NCBI GenBank assembly: GCA_022792415.1
Contig: JAAWAY010000211.1
Span: 1 to 55,489, forward strand
Length of the DNA: 55,489 nucleotides
Direction: 5' to 3'
Source of the DNA: Eggerthellaceae bacterium
GTDB lineage: Bacteria > Actinomycetota > Coriobacteriia > Coriobacteriales > Eggerthellaceae
The letters are not shown here. Below are more notes on the stretch, generated by a model, which saw nothing but the letters and a program-made list of their open reading frames with translations, was not told the origin of the DNA and made no database searches. Positions within the stretch are counted from its first letter, which is position 1.

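Noticed and set aside
20472-55145. Minus-strand open frame of 11,557 codons
   Set aside because: It is in exact antisense register with the giant gene. Its translation is low-complexity Val/Gly/His/Arg/Ala without domains, and its ends coincide with rare sense TCA/CTA codons. It is a codon-bias shadow.

Overview
The window is high-GC bacterial DNA (about two-thirds G+C by eye). It holds a gene-free, repeat-rich stretch of about 1.3 kb followed by one protein gene that fills everything else. That gene starts at 1296 on the + strand and is still open at the last base (55489), so at least 18,064 codons are visible and the stop lies outside. A Sec-type signal peptide, beta-rich repeats, SdrD B-like modules, PASTA repeats and DUF11-like domains indicate a giant secreted or surface-anchored protein of a Gram-positive bacterium. 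A high-GC actinobacterium is most likely. A coriobacterial anaerobe is only a guess from composition and architecture; no marker gene is present to test it.

Layout. 1-337: degenerate short repeats around CGAACGCGAAGCG. 338-353: a perfect 16-bp parS palindrome (ParB-binding site). 354-650: related repeats in inverted orientation. 661-821: a C-rich tandem array of 14/17-bp units. 850-868: two weak DnaA-box-like 9-mers. 1032-1060: a good vegetative promoter. 1075-1175: a leader RNA closed by a perfect 10-bp stem. 1283-1298: SD and start. parS plus the DnaA-box-like pair hint that the locus is near the replication origin, but no origin gene is in view.

The giant protein reads as follows (nucleotide positions): signal peptide (1296-1502); acidic linkers and N-terminal beta domains (to about 6.5 kb); a tandem block of eleven diverged units of about 1 kb with a Ser/Ala-Gly-aromatic-Arg core (6.5-17.3 kb); two copies of a 'LYVK/YVxARL' repeat (18.65-19.1 kb); five PASTA repeats (19.1-20.4 kb); a long beta region with His/Cys/aromatic-rich inserts and a MAM-like jelly-roll (20.4-32.4 kb); five more LYVK repeats (32.9-34.4 kb); DUF11-like stalk domains (34.4-39.1 kb); two SdrD B-like domains with a Cna-B-like domain between them (39.1-41.2 kb); DUF11-like, PASTA and coiled-coil elements (41.25-42.9 kb); and a higher-order array in which four distinct SdrD B-like modules (D-A-B-C) repeat with a period of about 3.5-4.3 kb, three full cycles plus the start of a fourth, up to the window end.

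Taken together, one promoter and one structured leader appear to drive one enormous mRNA for a modular extracellular fibre or adhesin. The C-terminal SdrD B array would be the stalk, and a cell-wall anchor is expected beyond the window. Nothing visible looks like an enzyme or a dedicated secretion partner.
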